Assembly (NCBI GenBank): GCA_017460885.1
Contig: JAFUAB010000039.1
Location: forward strand, 1-64,000
Reading direction: 5' to 3'
DNA from: Lachnospiraceae bacterium
GTDB taxonomy: Bacteria > Bacillota > Clostridia > Lachnospirales > Lachnospiraceae
Length of the DNA: 64,000 nucleotides
In this document: positions 38,011-47,093 of the stretch, piece after piece
Layout of the letters: each line of letters starts with the position of its first letter
Position numbering within the stretch: position 1 is the first letter of the stretch
Notes under the pieces: model-generated
Seen by the model: only the letters and a program-made list of their open reading frames with translations
The model's database searches: none
Told to the model about the DNA's origin: nothing
Translations under genes and position numbers: made by a program

Positions 38011-39615
38011 TTACTTCCAAGCGTTGTACTGATTCTGGAACTCAGCAAGTACGTCCTGATAACCAGCCTCATCAAGAGCTGCCTGGTACTCAGTGATTGC
38101 TGCTTCTACATCAGCTGCAGGATATCCGCCGTTCTCAAGGATGAATCCGTACTGCTCAAATACGTTCTGGCAAGCAGTGTACTGAGCCTCTACAGGAGTC
38201 TTGTCGAAACGGAAACCGGCTGCTACAGAAGTATTAGCTCCGCCATTGAAATCCTTGTACAGATCAGCCTTGTTATCGGGCTCATTGTCAAGAGGAGTAA
38301 CGATCGTAGCGGAAGCTGACTCCCACATGGAGTGGTTGTACTTCTCAGAAGTCTGAGTTACATGGCCGTTTGCATCATAAGTGAAGTCCTCACCCTCGAT
38401 ACCGAAAGTATACAGATCAGCAAGCTTGCTGTCAGTATAAAGAAGACCCATGAAATCGATACAAGCCTTAGCCTGCTCAGGAGTGGAAGTAGCGGTTACG
38501 CAGTAGCATGAACCAAGAGCAGAAGTGCTGTGTGCCCATCTGTCGGTTGCAGGCTGCATTGTAACGTCCTGGCCGTAACGAGAATCTGCCTCGTCGTTAA
38601 CCGGGATATCTGTCCACCATGAAATAGCCCAATCCTGTGTCTGAGTTGTAGTATCGGTAGTAGTCTTTGTAGCTTCATCCTCAGAGATGTAGCCCTTGTC
38701 AGCCCACTCACCCATCAGAGTACAGAACTCTTTGTATTGAGGAGTAAGAATCGTATCAACTACTTCGTTGGTAGCACGATCAACAGCTACGAAGTTTGAT
38801 GTTGCGTCAGCTGTGAAGAAATCGAAGTCATTGATGTACCAACGATAGAACATAGCTGTTTTCTGTGAAAGGTAAGGATACTTGAGGCCTTCGCTGGCTG
38901 CATCTGCAAGCATGGGCTCGAGGTCCTTAAGAGTCTTAACAGAAGTGATATCCCAACCATACTTGTCGATCAGGTCCTGACGGAACATGAAGTCATATCC
39001 TTCAACGTTGTCCTTGTATACAGGAATGAAGAAGTTCTTTCCATCATACTTGGAAGCTTCCCACTGACCTTCGTCCATAGAAGCGTAAAGGTCTGTGCCG
39101 GGAAGAAGATCTGTAAGATCATAAACTGCGTTAGCAGGTACAAGATCGTTAGTACCGATCGTTGATTCCCATGAAGCAGTCCAAAGAAGGTTGATCTCAC
39201 CTGAAGCCAGAGCCAGGTTAGCCTTATCTGTGTACTCACCTGAACCGATATCTGTCAGTTTGATCTTAACGTTGATCTTGTCTGCAATGTAATCATTGAT
39301 AGCGTCCTGAACCTTTGCTACCTGAGCCTCATCAGGGTTAGCAAGGTTGAATGTTGCTCTGTAAACGCTGATCTCGGTTACGTCGCCTGATGCTGCGTCT
39401 GTAGCCGCATCAGCAACTGTCTCTGCTGCATCTGTAGCTGCATCAGCTACTGTCTCTGCTGCTTCTGTAGCTGTCTCTGCAACTGTCTCTGCTGCATCGC
39501 TTGCGGTATCTGCTACTGTCTCTGCGGTATCAGCAGCGCCGCAGCCAGCCAGCAGACCCATTGTCATAGCTGCTGTAAGTGCGCATGCTATAACTTTAGT
39601 GGTCTTTCTTTTCAT
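38011..39615 (-). CDS. Extracellular sugar-binding lipoprotein
   Basis: A 534-residue solute-binding protein of the LplA/CUT1 type. The signal peptide ends in lipobox LLAGC (Cys25). Residues about 30-76 are a repetitive Ala/Thr/Glu/Asp/Val linker, and a periplasmic-binding fold follows (from about residue 80). It captures an oligosaccharide or similar ligand for the two permeases upstream. GGGAGG precedes the ATG. A stem-loop separates it from the permease gene and a strong terminator follows. Confidence 0.92.
   Translation of the reverse strand: MKRKTTKVIACALTAAMTMGLLAGCGAADTAETVADTASDAAETVAETATEAAETVADAATDAAETVADAATDAASGDVTEISVYRATFNLANPDEAQVAKVQDAINDYIADKINVKIKLTDIGSGEYTDKANLALASGEINLLWTASWESTIGTNDLVPANAVYDLTDLLPGTDLYASMDEGQWEASKYDGKNFFIPVYKDNVEGYDFMFRQDLIDKYGWDITSVKTLKDLEPMLADAASEGLKYPYLSQKTAMFYRWYINDFDFFTADATSNFVAVDRATNEVVDTILTPQYKEFCTLMGEWADKGYISEDEATKTTTDTTTQTQDWAISWWTDIPVNDEADSRYGQDVTMQPATDRWAHSTSALGSCYCVTATSTPEQAKACIDFMGLLYTDSKLADLYTFGIEGEDFTYDANGHVTQTSEKYNHSMWESASATIVTPLDNEPDNKADLYKDFNGGANTSVAAGFRFDKTPVEAQYTACQNVFEQYGFILENGGYPAADVEAAITEYQAALDEAGYQDVLAEFQNQYNAWK
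39388..39528 (-). repeat. In-frame degenerate repeat coding the lipoprotein linker
   Basis: Codons 30-76 of the binding protein repeat an 11-residue unit close to AAETVADAATD about four times. The DNA shows matching GCATCTGTAGC/GCATCAGC-type near-repeats. The linker likely spaces the binding domain from the lipid anchor; the repeats could vary in number between strains. Confidence 0.7.
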
Positions 39616-39642
39616 AAAAATTTACCTCCCGTACTTTTGTCT

Positions 39643-39706
39643 TCTGTCCGGTATCTCGTCCGGTACAGAATCACAACAGTTACTATATTTCAAGGTCCAA
39701 AGGACC
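39643..39706 (-). promoter_or_regulatory. Intercistronic stem-loops before the binding-protein gene
   Basis: Two inverted repeats: TCTGTCCGG/CCGGTACAGA (39643-39669, one bulge) and GGTCC-AAA-GGACC (39694-39706). They lie between the second permease and the binding-protein gene. Such structures commonly allow higher or more stable expression of the binding protein than of the permeases; that function is inferred here. Confidence 0.5.
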
Positions 39707-39735
39707 GAGAAACCAACATTCACTCCAAATGAGCA

Positions 39736-40665
39736 TCAACCCTTTACGGAACCTACCGTAAGACCCTTTACAAAGTACTTCTGGAAGAAAGGATATGCGA
39801 TGATGATAGGTCCAACGACTACAAGCACTGTCGACATTGTAGCCGAATACTGGGGAACTGATCCGCCGAGTGCTGCCAAAACCTGTGCCGGCAAGCTCTT
39901 GTTATTAAGAAGCATTTCAATTGACTTTTGAATATTGATCAGCAGCAGCTGCAGAGGCTTCTTGTTTGCGGAATCGATATACAGCAATGCGTTCTGCCAG
40001 TCATTCCAATAAGCTGTAGCCATCATAAATCCTACAGCGGCAAGTGAAGGCTTGAGCAAAGGAAGCGTGATCTGGAAGAATGTACGATACTCTCCCGCTC
40101 CGTCAATCTTGGCTGCCTCCATAAGCTCGTTAGGAATGCTGTTAGCTATATACGTCCTTAAGATGATAACATTCATAGTAGTCACACACAACGGCAATAT
40201 CAACAAAAGAAGTGAATCCTTAAGGTGATAATTCTGTGTGAAAATGATATAGCCTGACAGCTGACCACCGTTGAACAGCATCGGTATGATCAGGAAAATA
40301 CTCAGGAATTTTGATAAATAAAACTCTCTGCGGCTGATGGCGTAAGCGTACATACTCATAACCAAAAGTCCCAGGAATGTACCGACAACGGTAACTCCTA
40401 TGGTAACCATGTATGAAGTAGCCAGCTGTTTGCCGTATCTGAGCACCGAATTCATACCTACCATTGAGAACTTGCCGGGCCAGAATGAGAATCCGTTTTG
40501 GGTAAGCCATTTCTCATCCGCGAATGCGGAAACGATCGTAAGCCATATCGGAGCCGCACAGAATACTGTATATGCAAGTAACAGTATGAGCAGAATTATC
40601 TGTCCTATGCCCATTTTATCCTTTTTGGAAGGGGCAAGATCAAGATTATTACCTTTTTTAGCCAT
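39736..40665 (-). CDS. Sugar ABC permease, LplC/MalG type
   Basis: A 309-residue CUT1 permease with about six TMs. The EAA cytoplasmic loop, which contacts the ATPase, is visible as NELMEAAKIDGAGEYRTFFQITLPLLKP. It pairs with the LplB-type permease encoded 13 bases upstream. The ATG at 40665 follows AAGGAGGAGGG; the longer upstream frame is not supported. No ATPase gene is in the operon, so a shared MsmX-like ATPase elsewhere is expected. Confidence 0.94.
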   Translation of the reverse strand: MAKKGNNLDLAPSKKDKMGIGQIILLILLLAYTVFCAAPIWLTIVSAFADEKWLTQNGFSFWPGKFSMVGMNSVLRYGKQLATSYMVTIGVTVVGTFLGLLVMSMYAYAISRREFYLSKFLSIFLIIPMLFNGGQLSGYIIFTQNYHLKDSLLLLILPLCVTTMNVIILRTYIANSIPNELMEAAKIDGAGEYRTFFQITLPLLKPSLAAVGFMMATAYWNDWQNALLYIDSANKKPLQLLLINIQKSIEMLLNNKSLPAQVLAALGGSVPQYSATMSTVLVVVGPIIIAYPFFQKYFVKGLTVGSVKG

Positions 40666-40678
40666 GATACCCTCCTCC

Positions 40679-41590
40679 TTAGAACAATGAGTTTTCCGGT
40701 GAAATCTTACGCACCAGACCATTGGACAACAACATCAGCAACAAACCCACAACCGACTGGAAGAACGACGTCGCAGCCGTAAATCCAAAGTTGGAATTCT
40801 TAAAGATCGCATTCAGCACGTAGGAATCTATAACCTGTGTGGTTGAATACAGGGCTCCCGAGTTCCTGGTAACCTGATAGAAAAGACCTGTATCGGATCT
40901 CATGATGTTACCAACCGAAAGGAGCAGCATAACCGTGATCATCGGGATCAGTGAAGGCAGTGTGATATGCCATATCTGTCTCCACTTGTTGGCACCGTCT
41001 ATCTGGGCTGCCTCGTAAAGTTCGGTATCGATACCCGCCAGAACCGACATATAAAGAACCGATCCGTAACCTACGCTGTTCCACATCTTGACGATCGTCA
41101 GTATCGTAGGCCATGTGCTCGCCGTGGAATAAAACCTGGTCTTGATCCCGAACATGCTGACCAGAATACCCGTACTGCTGTTCAGGAATGCATATACGAC
41201 AAACTGTACGGCCGCATATGAAATGAACACGGGAACGATCATCACGGTCTGCATGACCTTACTGCACTTCTTAAAGATACACTGATCGATCGCGATAGCC
41301 AGTACAACGTTCAAAAATGTACCGAGCGCAGTAAAGATTAAGTAATACATGATCGTATTCTTGGTCATGGATACGAATGTGGCCTTGGATGCGAGCAGAA
41401 CCTTAAAGTTCTCCAAACCGTTCCAAGGACTCTTCCATATACCAAGGGTGTAGTCAAACTTCTTAAAAGCCATGACCAAACCAGCCATAGGTACATAGAA
41501 GATAAAGAACATGATCAGGAATACAGGCAATGCCATGATAACATGTGCTCTGTGCTTCCAAGTGTTTGCTAAAAACGCTTTTACCTTCAT
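40679..41590 (-). CDS. Sugar ABC permease, LplB type
   Basis: A 303-residue CUT1 permease, first gene of the importer operon. About six TMs; the EAA loop is TELYEAAQIDGANKWRQIWHITLPSL. LplB/LplC pairs usually import oligosaccharides. GAGGGAGAGG lies before the ATG. It is controlled by the promoter at 41643-41670, with a LacI-type operator upstream, and the LacI gene is adjacent. Confidence 0.94.
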   Translation of the reverse strand: MKVKAFLANTWKHRAHVIMALPVFLIMFFIFYVPMAGLVMAFKKFDYTLGIWKSPWNGLENFKVLLASKATFVSMTKNTIMYYLIFTALGTFLNVVLAIAIDQCIFKKCSKVMQTVMIVPVFISYAAVQFVVYAFLNSSTGILVSMFGIKTRFYSTASTWPTILTIVKMWNSVGYGSVLYMSVLAGIDTELYEAAQIDGANKWRQIWHITLPSLIPMITVMLLLSVGNIMRSDTGLFYQVTRNSGALYSTTQVIDSYVLNAIFKNSNFGFTAATSFFQSVVGLLLMLLSNGLVRKISPENSLF

Positions 41591-41642
41591 TTAGCTACCT
41601 CTCCCTCAATAGTTTTGCTATTGGATTAACCCCAACAAGAAT

Positions 41643-41670
41643 ATTATACAATTAATACAAAAAAATACAA
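41643..41670 (-). promoter_or_regulatory. Promoter of the sugar-importer operon
   Basis: On the minus strand TTGTAT (41665-41670) and TATAAT (41643-41648) are separated by 16 bases, with an A/T-rich spacer. Transcription should start near 41636, about 45 bases before the first permease gene. Confidence 0.75.
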
Positions 41671-41709
41671 CAGTTTTTTGATTTTTATTGGTTGATATGG
41701 ATAAAAAGA

Positions 41710-41742
41710 GCGCAATCGTAAACGTTTTCGCTTATTTTGCGC
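41710..41742 (-). promoter_or_regulatory. LacI-type operator nested in a terminator-like hairpin
   Basis: CGTAAACGTTTTCG (41717-41730) is a pseudo-palindrome with the central CG of LacI-family/CcpA-type operators. It is enclosed by GCGCAA/TTGCGC arms (41710-41742). On the minus strand the arms are followed by TCTTTTT, so the same DNA may end lacI transcription. The site overlaps the lacI stop codon and sits about 47 bases upstream of the importer -35 box. Confidence 0.65.
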
Positions 41743-42751
41743 GGTTTTGACCAACTGTGCCTCCGCCAAAAATTCGTCCCGGCACCAGAATATTTTTGGG
41801 TGTATACCTGTTCTTTTTTTCAATCTGCTCTATGAGGATCGCTGCTGCCTCTTTGCCAAGCGTATCCCTGTCCTGATTAAGCGTAGTGAGCGGCGGATCG
41901 TAATAATGGGCATACTCAACTCCGTCATAACCGCATATCGAAATATCGTCGGGAACCTTAAGCCCTGCCCTTCTGATAGCGTTAAGACCGCCAATGGAGG
42001 CCATATCATCCGGATAAAGGATGCACGTCGGACGTTCGTCAAGGGCCAGAAGTTTATCCGTAGCCATATAAGCCGCATATGAATCCCTGTAGGCGGCCTC
42101 TATCAGGTAACCGCGGGGTATTCCTATATTCAGTTCATTACACGTTGAAATAAAGCTGTTGATCCTGGTTCTGGTAACAAAGGAATCGGTGCCGTGTATA
42201 TAGGCGATCCTGTTATGACCGAATTCGTGAGCGTACCGTACAAGATCGGCAATACCGCCGGCGTTGTCCGACATCACACTGCTTCTGCCATGATAATGAA
42301 AGTCGATGGTCACAGCGGGGATCTCCGACGCCAGCACTTCAAGTATCTGCTCGTTGTCAAAATCCGTGCATGCCAGTATAACGCCATCAAAATTCCGATA
42401 CCTGCAACGTTCCAGGTATGTCATATTGCTGTCTCCCAGCGATCTGTTATTCACAAAGGTGATATCATAGCCGTGCTGTTCGGCGTAGTTTTTGAAAGAT
42501 TCCAGCACGTGGGCAAAGAAATCGTGCTTGAGGCCGCTGCCCGTGTCTTCATCATAGATTATTCCAAGATTGTATGTATGTCTGATCTTGAGGGACCTGC
42601 TGGCGGAATTCGGAACATAGCCCATCTGACGGGCTGTCTCCTTGATCCTCGCCTTGGTTGCCTCACTTACATCCTTTTGATTGTTCAGCGCTTTGCTGAC
42701 CGTTGCAACACTGACACCACATGCTGCGGAAATATCTTTAATAGACACCAT
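41732..42751 (-). CDS. LacI-family transcriptional regulator
   Basis: A 339-residue LacI/GalR regulator. The N-terminal HTH and hinge (ISAACGVSVATVSKALNNQ) are intact, and the sugar-binding type I periplasmic fold follows (NLGIIYDEDTGSG; ILYPDDMASIGGLNAIRRAG; ISICGYDGVEYAHYYDPPLTT). It probably controls the adjacent sugar importer through the operator at its own 3' end. CGGAGGT precedes the ATG. Its start is 29 bases from the stop of the SH3 gene. Confidence 0.94.
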   Translation of the reverse strand: MVSIKDISAACGVSVATVSKALNNQKDVSEATKARIKETARQMGYVPNSASRSLKIRHTYNLGIIYDEDTGSGLKHDFFAHVLESFKNYAEQHGYDITFVNNRSLGDSNMTYLERCRYRNFDGVILACTDFDNEQILEVLASEIPAVTIDFHYHGRSSVMSDNAGGIADLVRYAHEFGHNRIAYIHGTDSFVTRTRINSFISTCNELNIGIPRGYLIEAAYRDSYAAYMATDKLLALDERPTCILYPDDMASIGGLNAIRRAGLKVPDDISICGYDGVEYAHYYDPPLTTLNQDRDTLGKEAAAILIEQIEKKNRYTPKNILVPGRIFGGGTVGQNRAK

Positions 42752-42780
42752 AATGTCCGTTACCTCCGAAACCGGAAAGA

Positions 42781-44208
42781 CTATTTGACATATTCCGACT
42801 TCACATAAGCAACCTGACCCTTATATTTGATCTTGGACCAGCCATTATCCATCTTTTCGATCAGTTCAAGCTTCTCGCCGCCGTATACTGTGGCAATCTT
42901 TTCGCCGTCGGTACTCGGTGTGGATCTGATACGCACACTGTCCTGAACAATAACGGTTCCGGCGGTCTTTTCGGAATCTGCGGACTTTGCAGTAGTTTCG
43001 GATTCTGTGTCCTTAGTCTTGGAATCATCCGCAGCTTTTGCGGTTTCAGTAGTCTTATTGCCGTTATCCCCTGTTTGGGAATTGTCGTCGGTTTCCGAAT
43101 CTCCGGCATCAGCCGAGGCGGTATTGTCATTAACGGTTATTACTGTCTCGGTCTTGCTGTCCTCCAGAAACTCGCTCTTGATAAAGGCGCTCTTACCGTT
43201 ATAATCGATCTCGCTCCAGCCGTTTCCCTTTTTCTCTATAAGCTTAAACTCCTGCCCCTCCGATGCCTTACCGAGTTTGTCGGCTGTCTCGGAATCCGAG
43301 CTCCTGATATTCACGGTCGTGGTCGCTTTGACGGTAGTGACTACCTCTTTGCTTATCTCGCCTCCTGCGTTCTCTTCCTTATTATCCGCAGTAGCATCCG
43401 CTTCTTCGGTTGTATTTGCAGGGGTCTCGTCTCCCTCTGCCTGTGCGAGTGATTCTCCTACCGCGGTATCAATACTGTCGGTCAGATCCATCAGAAAGAC
43501 AGAGAGATTTTCATCCTCCGTAAGCATATTGTTATACGCCCCCGCAACCTCGTTATTCAGGTCCACAACATCGTCCTGCAGGGAAGCTTCGGTGATGTAA
43601 TTTATAACGGACTCGCTCTCTTCGCCGAAATTGATATAAAGCTTTCCGTTTTCATCGGTGCAGATATAGAATTCTTCAAGCCCCGGGATCGCCTTGTCGT
43701 AATCCAGAAACTTGATCTCAGAATATGCAAACGCAAGATAGGTTCCCTCTGCCGGTCCGGGCTTGGTATATACCTTAATGGAATTATATTTGTCTATATA
43801 TTTGGCAGTTTCCCGGATGCGGATCGCCTCCGTATCATCTATATGATTGTTCAGTGTTTTGACCGTATCGATATCACCCTCGGAAACAGCCGCATAATAC
43901 TTTTCTATCAGCTCGTTCACCTCAGGATACGCATCTTCCTCGAGTGCTACTTCGGGTACGGTTATGACCGCATCCGTGCCGATAGTATTGTCGGTAAGAG
44001 TCTCCTTTTCGGGCGCACTGACCTCAGCCTCCGATGATCCATCCTGCTTGTGGGAATTATGCACGGCAAGGCCGATAACAAGGGCAAGGATTGCCACTAC
44101 GCCAACCGCAATGGGCAGAATTATCCTGATGTTCCACTCAATGAACTTTCTGAGCTCGGTAAGCTTATCCTTGATAAATTCAACCAGATAATTATTTGAA
44201 GTATTCAT
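42781..44208 (-). CDS. Membrane protein with two bacterial SH3 domains
   Basis: A 475-residue protein: a short cytoplasmic N-terminus, one TM (about residues 27-52), an extracytoplasmic NTF2-like region (about 90-240), then two SH3_3 domains (VKATTTVNIRSSDSETADKL...; VIVQDSVRIRSTPSTDGEKI...) joined by Thr/Ser/Asp/Glu/Lys-rich linkers. SH3_3 domains usually bind cell-wall peptides. AGAGGATAAG precedes the ATG at 44208. It follows tRNA-Arg by about 20 bases with no clear terminator between, so it may use the tRNA promoter. Confidence 0.82.
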   Translation of the reverse strand: MNTSNNYLVEFIKDKLTELRKFIEWNIRIILPIAVGVVAILALVIGLAVHNSHKQDGSSEAEVSAPEKETLTDNTIGTDAVITVPEVALEEDAYPEVNELIEKYYAAVSEGDIDTVKTLNNHIDDTEAIRIRETAKYIDKYNSIKVYTKPGPAEGTYLAFAYSEIKFLDYDKAIPGLEEFYICTDENGKLYINFGEESESVINYITEASLQDDVVDLNNEVAGAYNNMLTEDENLSVFLMDLTDSIDTAVGESLAQAEGDETPANTTEEADATADNKEENAGGEISKEVVTTVKATTTVNIRSSDSETADKLGKASEGQEFKLIEKKGNGWSEIDYNGKSAFIKSEFLEDSKTETVITVNDNTASADAGDSETDDNSQTGDNGNKTTETAKAADDSKTKDTESETTAKSADSEKTAGTVIVQDSVRIRSTPSTDGEKIATVYGGEKLELIEKMDNGWSKIKYKGQVAYVKSEYVK

Positions 44209-44229
44209 ACTTATCCTCTGTAAAAAAGA

Positions 44230-44301
44230 TGCGCCCGGCAGGAATCGAACCTGCATTAAAGGCGTCGGAGGCCTTCGTTCTATCCATTAGACTACGAGCG
44301 C
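44230..44301 (-). tRNA. tRNA-Arg (anticodon CCG)
   Basis: A 72-base tRNA on the minus strand. The acceptor stem GCGCTCG pairs with CGGGCGC (one G-U). The D arm includes TAGTCTAATGGATAGAAC, the anticodon loop is CTCCGAC with anticodon CCG (reads CGG, Arg), and the T arm has GGTTCGATTCC. The discriminator base is A, and CCA is not encoded. A promoter lies at 44333-44361. Confidence 0.95.
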
Positions 44302-44332
44302 ATATGTTACAAAATTGTTACGTAACTTGTAT

Positions 44333-44361
44333 ATAATACCACATGAATCGAATTATGTCTA
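44333..44361 (-). promoter_or_regulatory. Promoter of tRNA-Arg
   Basis: On the minus strand TAGACA (44356-44361) and TATTAT (44333-44338) are separated by exactly 17 bases, about 30 bases upstream of the tRNA. The next gene downstream, the SH3 protein, probably shares it. Confidence 0.7.
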
Positions 44362-44387
44362 CCACTATATCTTGTATCTGCAGATCA

Positions 44388-44432
44388 CCGGAACCGCCCC
44401 TCCGACACATTTGGATCAGAGGGACGCTCCGG
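44388..44432 (-). repeat. GACACAT-family hairpin after the DUF5688 gene
   Basis: GGAACCGCCCCTC and GAGGGACGCTCC form imperfect arms around CGACACATTTGGATCA. The core GACACATTTGGATCA is also present, on the opposite strand, at 217-231. It lies about 20 bases past the DUF5688 stop codon and may act as terminator for that gene. Confidence 0.55.
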
Positions 44433-44452
44433 TTGAATGGATATGGCAGATA

Positions 44453-45364
44453 TCACCCTGCTATCCTGATCTCCTCGGTATTACGGTCGTAGTAATACAG
44501 ATTGTCCGAAAGACGTTCCTCCAGACTAACCTCGCTCTCATTTACTTCACAGATCATCTCGCGCATGAAATCGGGATCATAAACATCGTTCTCAGGAAGA
44601 AGGATGACTTCATGAATACTGCTGGGCAGAATGTAAAGTCCGCTACCGAACCTGTCCGAGAGTTCCTTCAGATACCCGGAATAAAGCATGCTGGTCGCAC
44701 CGAAAATACGCTTTGAGTTAGTAAGCACATACATAGCTGCGACGGGATTATCCGGATCGTTATCGATTCCGTTACGCAAACCTCCGGGGAGCGGTCCTCC
44801 GATCATATCTTTAAGCAGTTCATCGATGGTACTCAATTCGTCATGCATCAGTCTGGGAGTATTTTTCCTGGCGTATTCATATATATCTTCTCCGGTAACA
44901 TGCCACATTTCCAGATGAGAATTACGTATCAGGATCGTTGCGTAACCGGCTATACTCTCATCGCATATGTGGCAGAACACTATTGCCAGATCGTTCCATC
45001 TGACAAAAGGAACCGAATTCAGCAGTCCGCTGTTCATATCATAATTGATGATCTTGCATACTATCCGGTCCTTTACCTCCTCAAAATCACTGAAATAATC
45101 GACATTTATCCCCTCTCCCGTGCACTCGTTGATCACCTTCTCCAGATCTGTAATTATATCCGCGAAAGTGGTTCCGTTCTCATATCTGTCGTAGAACTGT
45201 TCCAGATAGATAGTCGGAGACACCTTCGTCCCCTCTCTCCTGATAACAAGGCCATGCAGGATAAGTCCGTTGTTTTTTGTCACCTCGGTGACCGAAACGC
45301 CAACCTCCGGCATATATTCGCCGAGTGCATACTCTATTTTTTTGAAAAAAGCTTCTCTTTCCAT
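44453..45364 (-). CDS. DUF5688-family protein
   Basis: A 303-residue cytoplasmic protein resembling DUF5688, a family seen in Lachnospiraceae. The C-terminal block LPSSIHEVILLPENDVYDP followed by VNESEVSLEERLSDNLYYYD is the most typical part. Its function is unknown. I chose the ATG at 45364 because AGGAGG sits six bases upstream. It follows the efp terminator and is followed by a repeat-family hairpin. Confidence 0.8.
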   Translation of the reverse strand: MEREAFFKKIEYALGEYMPEVGVSVTEVTKNNGLILHGLVIRREGTKVSPTIYLEQFYDRYENGTTFADIITDLEKVINECTGEGINVDYFSDFEEVKDRIVCKIINYDMNSGLLNSVPFVRWNDLAIVFCHICDESIAGYATILIRNSHLEMWHVTGEDIYEYARKNTPRLMHDELSTIDELLKDMIGGPLPGGLRNGIDNDPDNPVAAMYVLTNSKRIFGATSMLYSGYLKELSDRFGSGLYILPSSIHEVILLPENDVYDPDFMREMICEVNESEVSLEERLSDNLYYYDRNTEEIRIAG

Positions 45365-45408
45365 ATTTCCTCCTGGTTTCTCCGGACACGAGGAATTAAG
45401 AAAACAAA

Positions 45409-45437
45409 AAGACAATGAACAAAATGTCCATTGTCTT
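45409..45437 (-). terminator. Rho-independent terminator of efp
   Basis: On the minus strand AAGACAATG and CATTGTCTT form a 9-bp stem followed by TTTGTTTTC, about 30 bases beyond the efp stop codon. Confidence 0.9.
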
Positions 45438-45465
45438 CAAGCTCAGTGTAATTATTCAAAAAGGA

Positions 45466-46023
45466 TCAGACTCTTGAGAGATACTCTCCGGTACGTGTAT
45501 CGATCTTGATCTTCTCACCGATCTCCACAAAAAGTGGAACATTGATCTTTGCTCCGGTCTCCACTACTGCCGGCTTGGTAGCACCCGTAGCGGTATCACC
45601 CTTAAATCCGGGTTCCGTATCCGTAATCTCAAGTTCAACAAACAGAGGCGGTTCAACCGAGAACACCTTGCCGTTGTAAGAGCAGACCTTGCAGACTTCG
45701 TTTTCCTTAACAAACTTTAATGCATCTCCCACCGTTGCATTATCCAGTGCGATCTGCTCGTAGGATTCGGTATCCATAAAGTTATACATATCACCGTCTG
45801 CATAAAGGTACTGCATATCCTTTCTGTCTATGCGCGCCTGCGGGTATTTATCAACCGGTCGGAAGGTTTTCTCGACTACACCGCCATTGATAACATCCTT
45901 AAGCTTGGTACGTACAAAAGCAGCACCTTTACCGGGCTTAACATGCTGAAACTCAATGATCTGGTAAACTACGCCTTCCACCTCGATGGTAACGCCGTTT
46001 CTGAAATCACCTGCTGATATCAT
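45466..46023 (-). CDS. efp: Translation elongation factor P
   Basis: EF-P (185 residues), which relieves ribosome stalling at proline stretches. The N-terminal KOW-like domain with [20 protein letters not shown] carries the loop whose Lys is modified in many bacteria; two OB domains follow, and the conserved end is [14 protein letters not shown]. It has its own promoter (46064-46092) and terminator, so it is a single-gene transcript next to the aro operon, a common neighbour in Firmicutes. Confidence 0.97.
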   Translation of the reverse strand: MISAGDFRNGVTIEVEGVVYQIIEFQHVKPGKGAAFVRTKLKDVINGGVVEKTFRPVDKYPQARIDRKDMQYLYADGDMYNFMDTESYEQIALDNATVGDALKFVKENEVCKVCSYNGKVFSVEPPLFVELEITDTEPGFKGDTATGATKPAVVETGAKINVPLFVEIGEKIKIDTRTGEYLSRV

Positions 46024-46063
46024 CTGTCAATCCTCCATATGAATTCGTAACATTTTCTAAAAT

Positions 46064-46092
46064 ATAATAAACTATGTACAACGATAATTCAA
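46064..46092 (-). promoter_or_regulatory. Promoter of efp
   Basis: On the minus strand TTGAAT (46087-46092) and TATTAT (46064-46069) are separated by 17 bases, giving a start near 46057 and a short leader before efp. Confidence 0.7.
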
Positions 46093-46111
46093 GAAAAAAA
46101 TATCACCCATG

Positions 46112-46558
46112 TCAGATCCCATCGATCATACCTGTCACATCATCGATCGCATCAAGGTATCCCTGAAGTCCGCGGCCGTATATCTGTTTGTCACAGGCGG
46201 GAGCCGTTACGGACACGTTTCTCCATTCCTCTCTGGATGTTATATCGGAAATATGTATCTCTATCTTGGGAATAGTCGTTACCGATGCCAGCGCGTCATG
46301 TATGGCATAACTATAGTGAGTATAGGCTCCGGGATTGATCACGATTCCCTCCGTTCCATCAAAATACGCCTCCTGTATGCGGTCTATGATTGCGCCCTCG
46401 TGATTACTCTGAAATACTTCGATCTCATTTCCCGTCTGCTCCGCCTTTTCGGAGATCATCGCAAGCAGATGATCATAGTCATGAGATCCGTATATGTCCT
46501 TTTCGCGTATCCCCAGAAAATTGAGGTTCGGTCCGTTTATTACCAGTATCCTGCTCAT
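46112..46558 (-). CDS. aroQ: 3-dehydroquinate dehydratase, type II
   Basis: Type II dehydroquinase (148 residues), third step of the shikimate pathway. The motifs ILVINGPNLNFLG, QSNHEGAIIDRIQEA, GIVINPGAYTHYSYAI and EIHISDI include the catalytic Asn, His and the flexible-loop region (GIREKDIYG). GAGGG precedes the ATG, which lies one base after the aroK stop codon. Confidence 0.96.
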   Translation of the reverse strand: MSRILVINGPNLNFLGIREKDIYGSHDYDHLLAMISEKAEQTGNEIEVFQSNHEGAIIDRIQEAYFDGTEGIVINPGAYTHYSYAIHDALASVTTIPKIEIHISDITSREEWRNVSVTAPACDKQIYGRGLQGYLDAIDDVTGMIDGI

Positions 46559-46559
46559 C

Positions 46560-47093
46560 TTACCCTCGTTTTTTACGTTTCCACACTCCCGCGGACTTGG
46601 TAAAAATCTCGTCCATGATCCTTTCCACGGGTTTATTGTCCACATCGACGATCACATCCGAGCATCCTTTATAAAAAGGCTCCCGGTATTCGATCAGTTC
46701 CTTAACTCTGGTTTCCCTGTCATCGCACGCAAGCAGCGGTCTCGACCTGTCATTGGCAAGTCTCTCCAATACGGTCTCAGGTCTGATCCTGAGCCACACC
46801 ACCACACCAAGTTTCTTTAACGGGAGCCAGTTGTCTTTGTTTATCGCCATTCCTCCCCCTGTGGAAACAATATGGTTCTTTAACCCGCCATCCAGAAGTG
46901 ACCTGATATATGCGTTCTCCATTTCTCTGAAAGCCTGCTCTCCGTCCTCCGTAAAGATATCACTGATGGTCCTTCGGGATCTTCTCTCTATCTCCTTATC
47001 GGAATCCAAAAAGGGCTGTTTCATATGATAGCTGAGGCGGATCCCGATAGTAGTCTTGCCGCTGCCCATGAAACCGATCAGAATAATGTTCAT
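46560..47093 (-). CDS. aroK: Shikimate kinase
   Basis: Shikimate kinase (177 residues). The Walker A motif is GFMGSGKTTIG, the shikimate-binding residues lie in DSDKEIERRSRRTISDIF and STGGGM, and the LID region is NDRSRPLLAC. The C-terminus is slightly longer and more basic (KSAGVWKRKKRG) than usual. It overlaps aroE by four bases and aroQ follows directly, so the three are one operon. Confidence 0.95.
   Translation of the reverse strand: MNIILIGFMGSGKTTIGIRLSYHMKQPFLDSDKEIERRSRRTISDIFTEDGEQAFREMENAYIRSLLDGGLKNHIVSTGGGMAINKDNWLPLKKLGVVVWLRIRPETVLERLANDRSRPLLACDDRETRVKELIEYREPFYKGCSDVIVDVDNKPVERIMDEIFTKSAGVWKRKKRG

Noticed and set aside
46093-46111. Terminator of aroQ
   Set aside because: A run of T residues is present on the minus strand, but I found no convincing stem in front of it.
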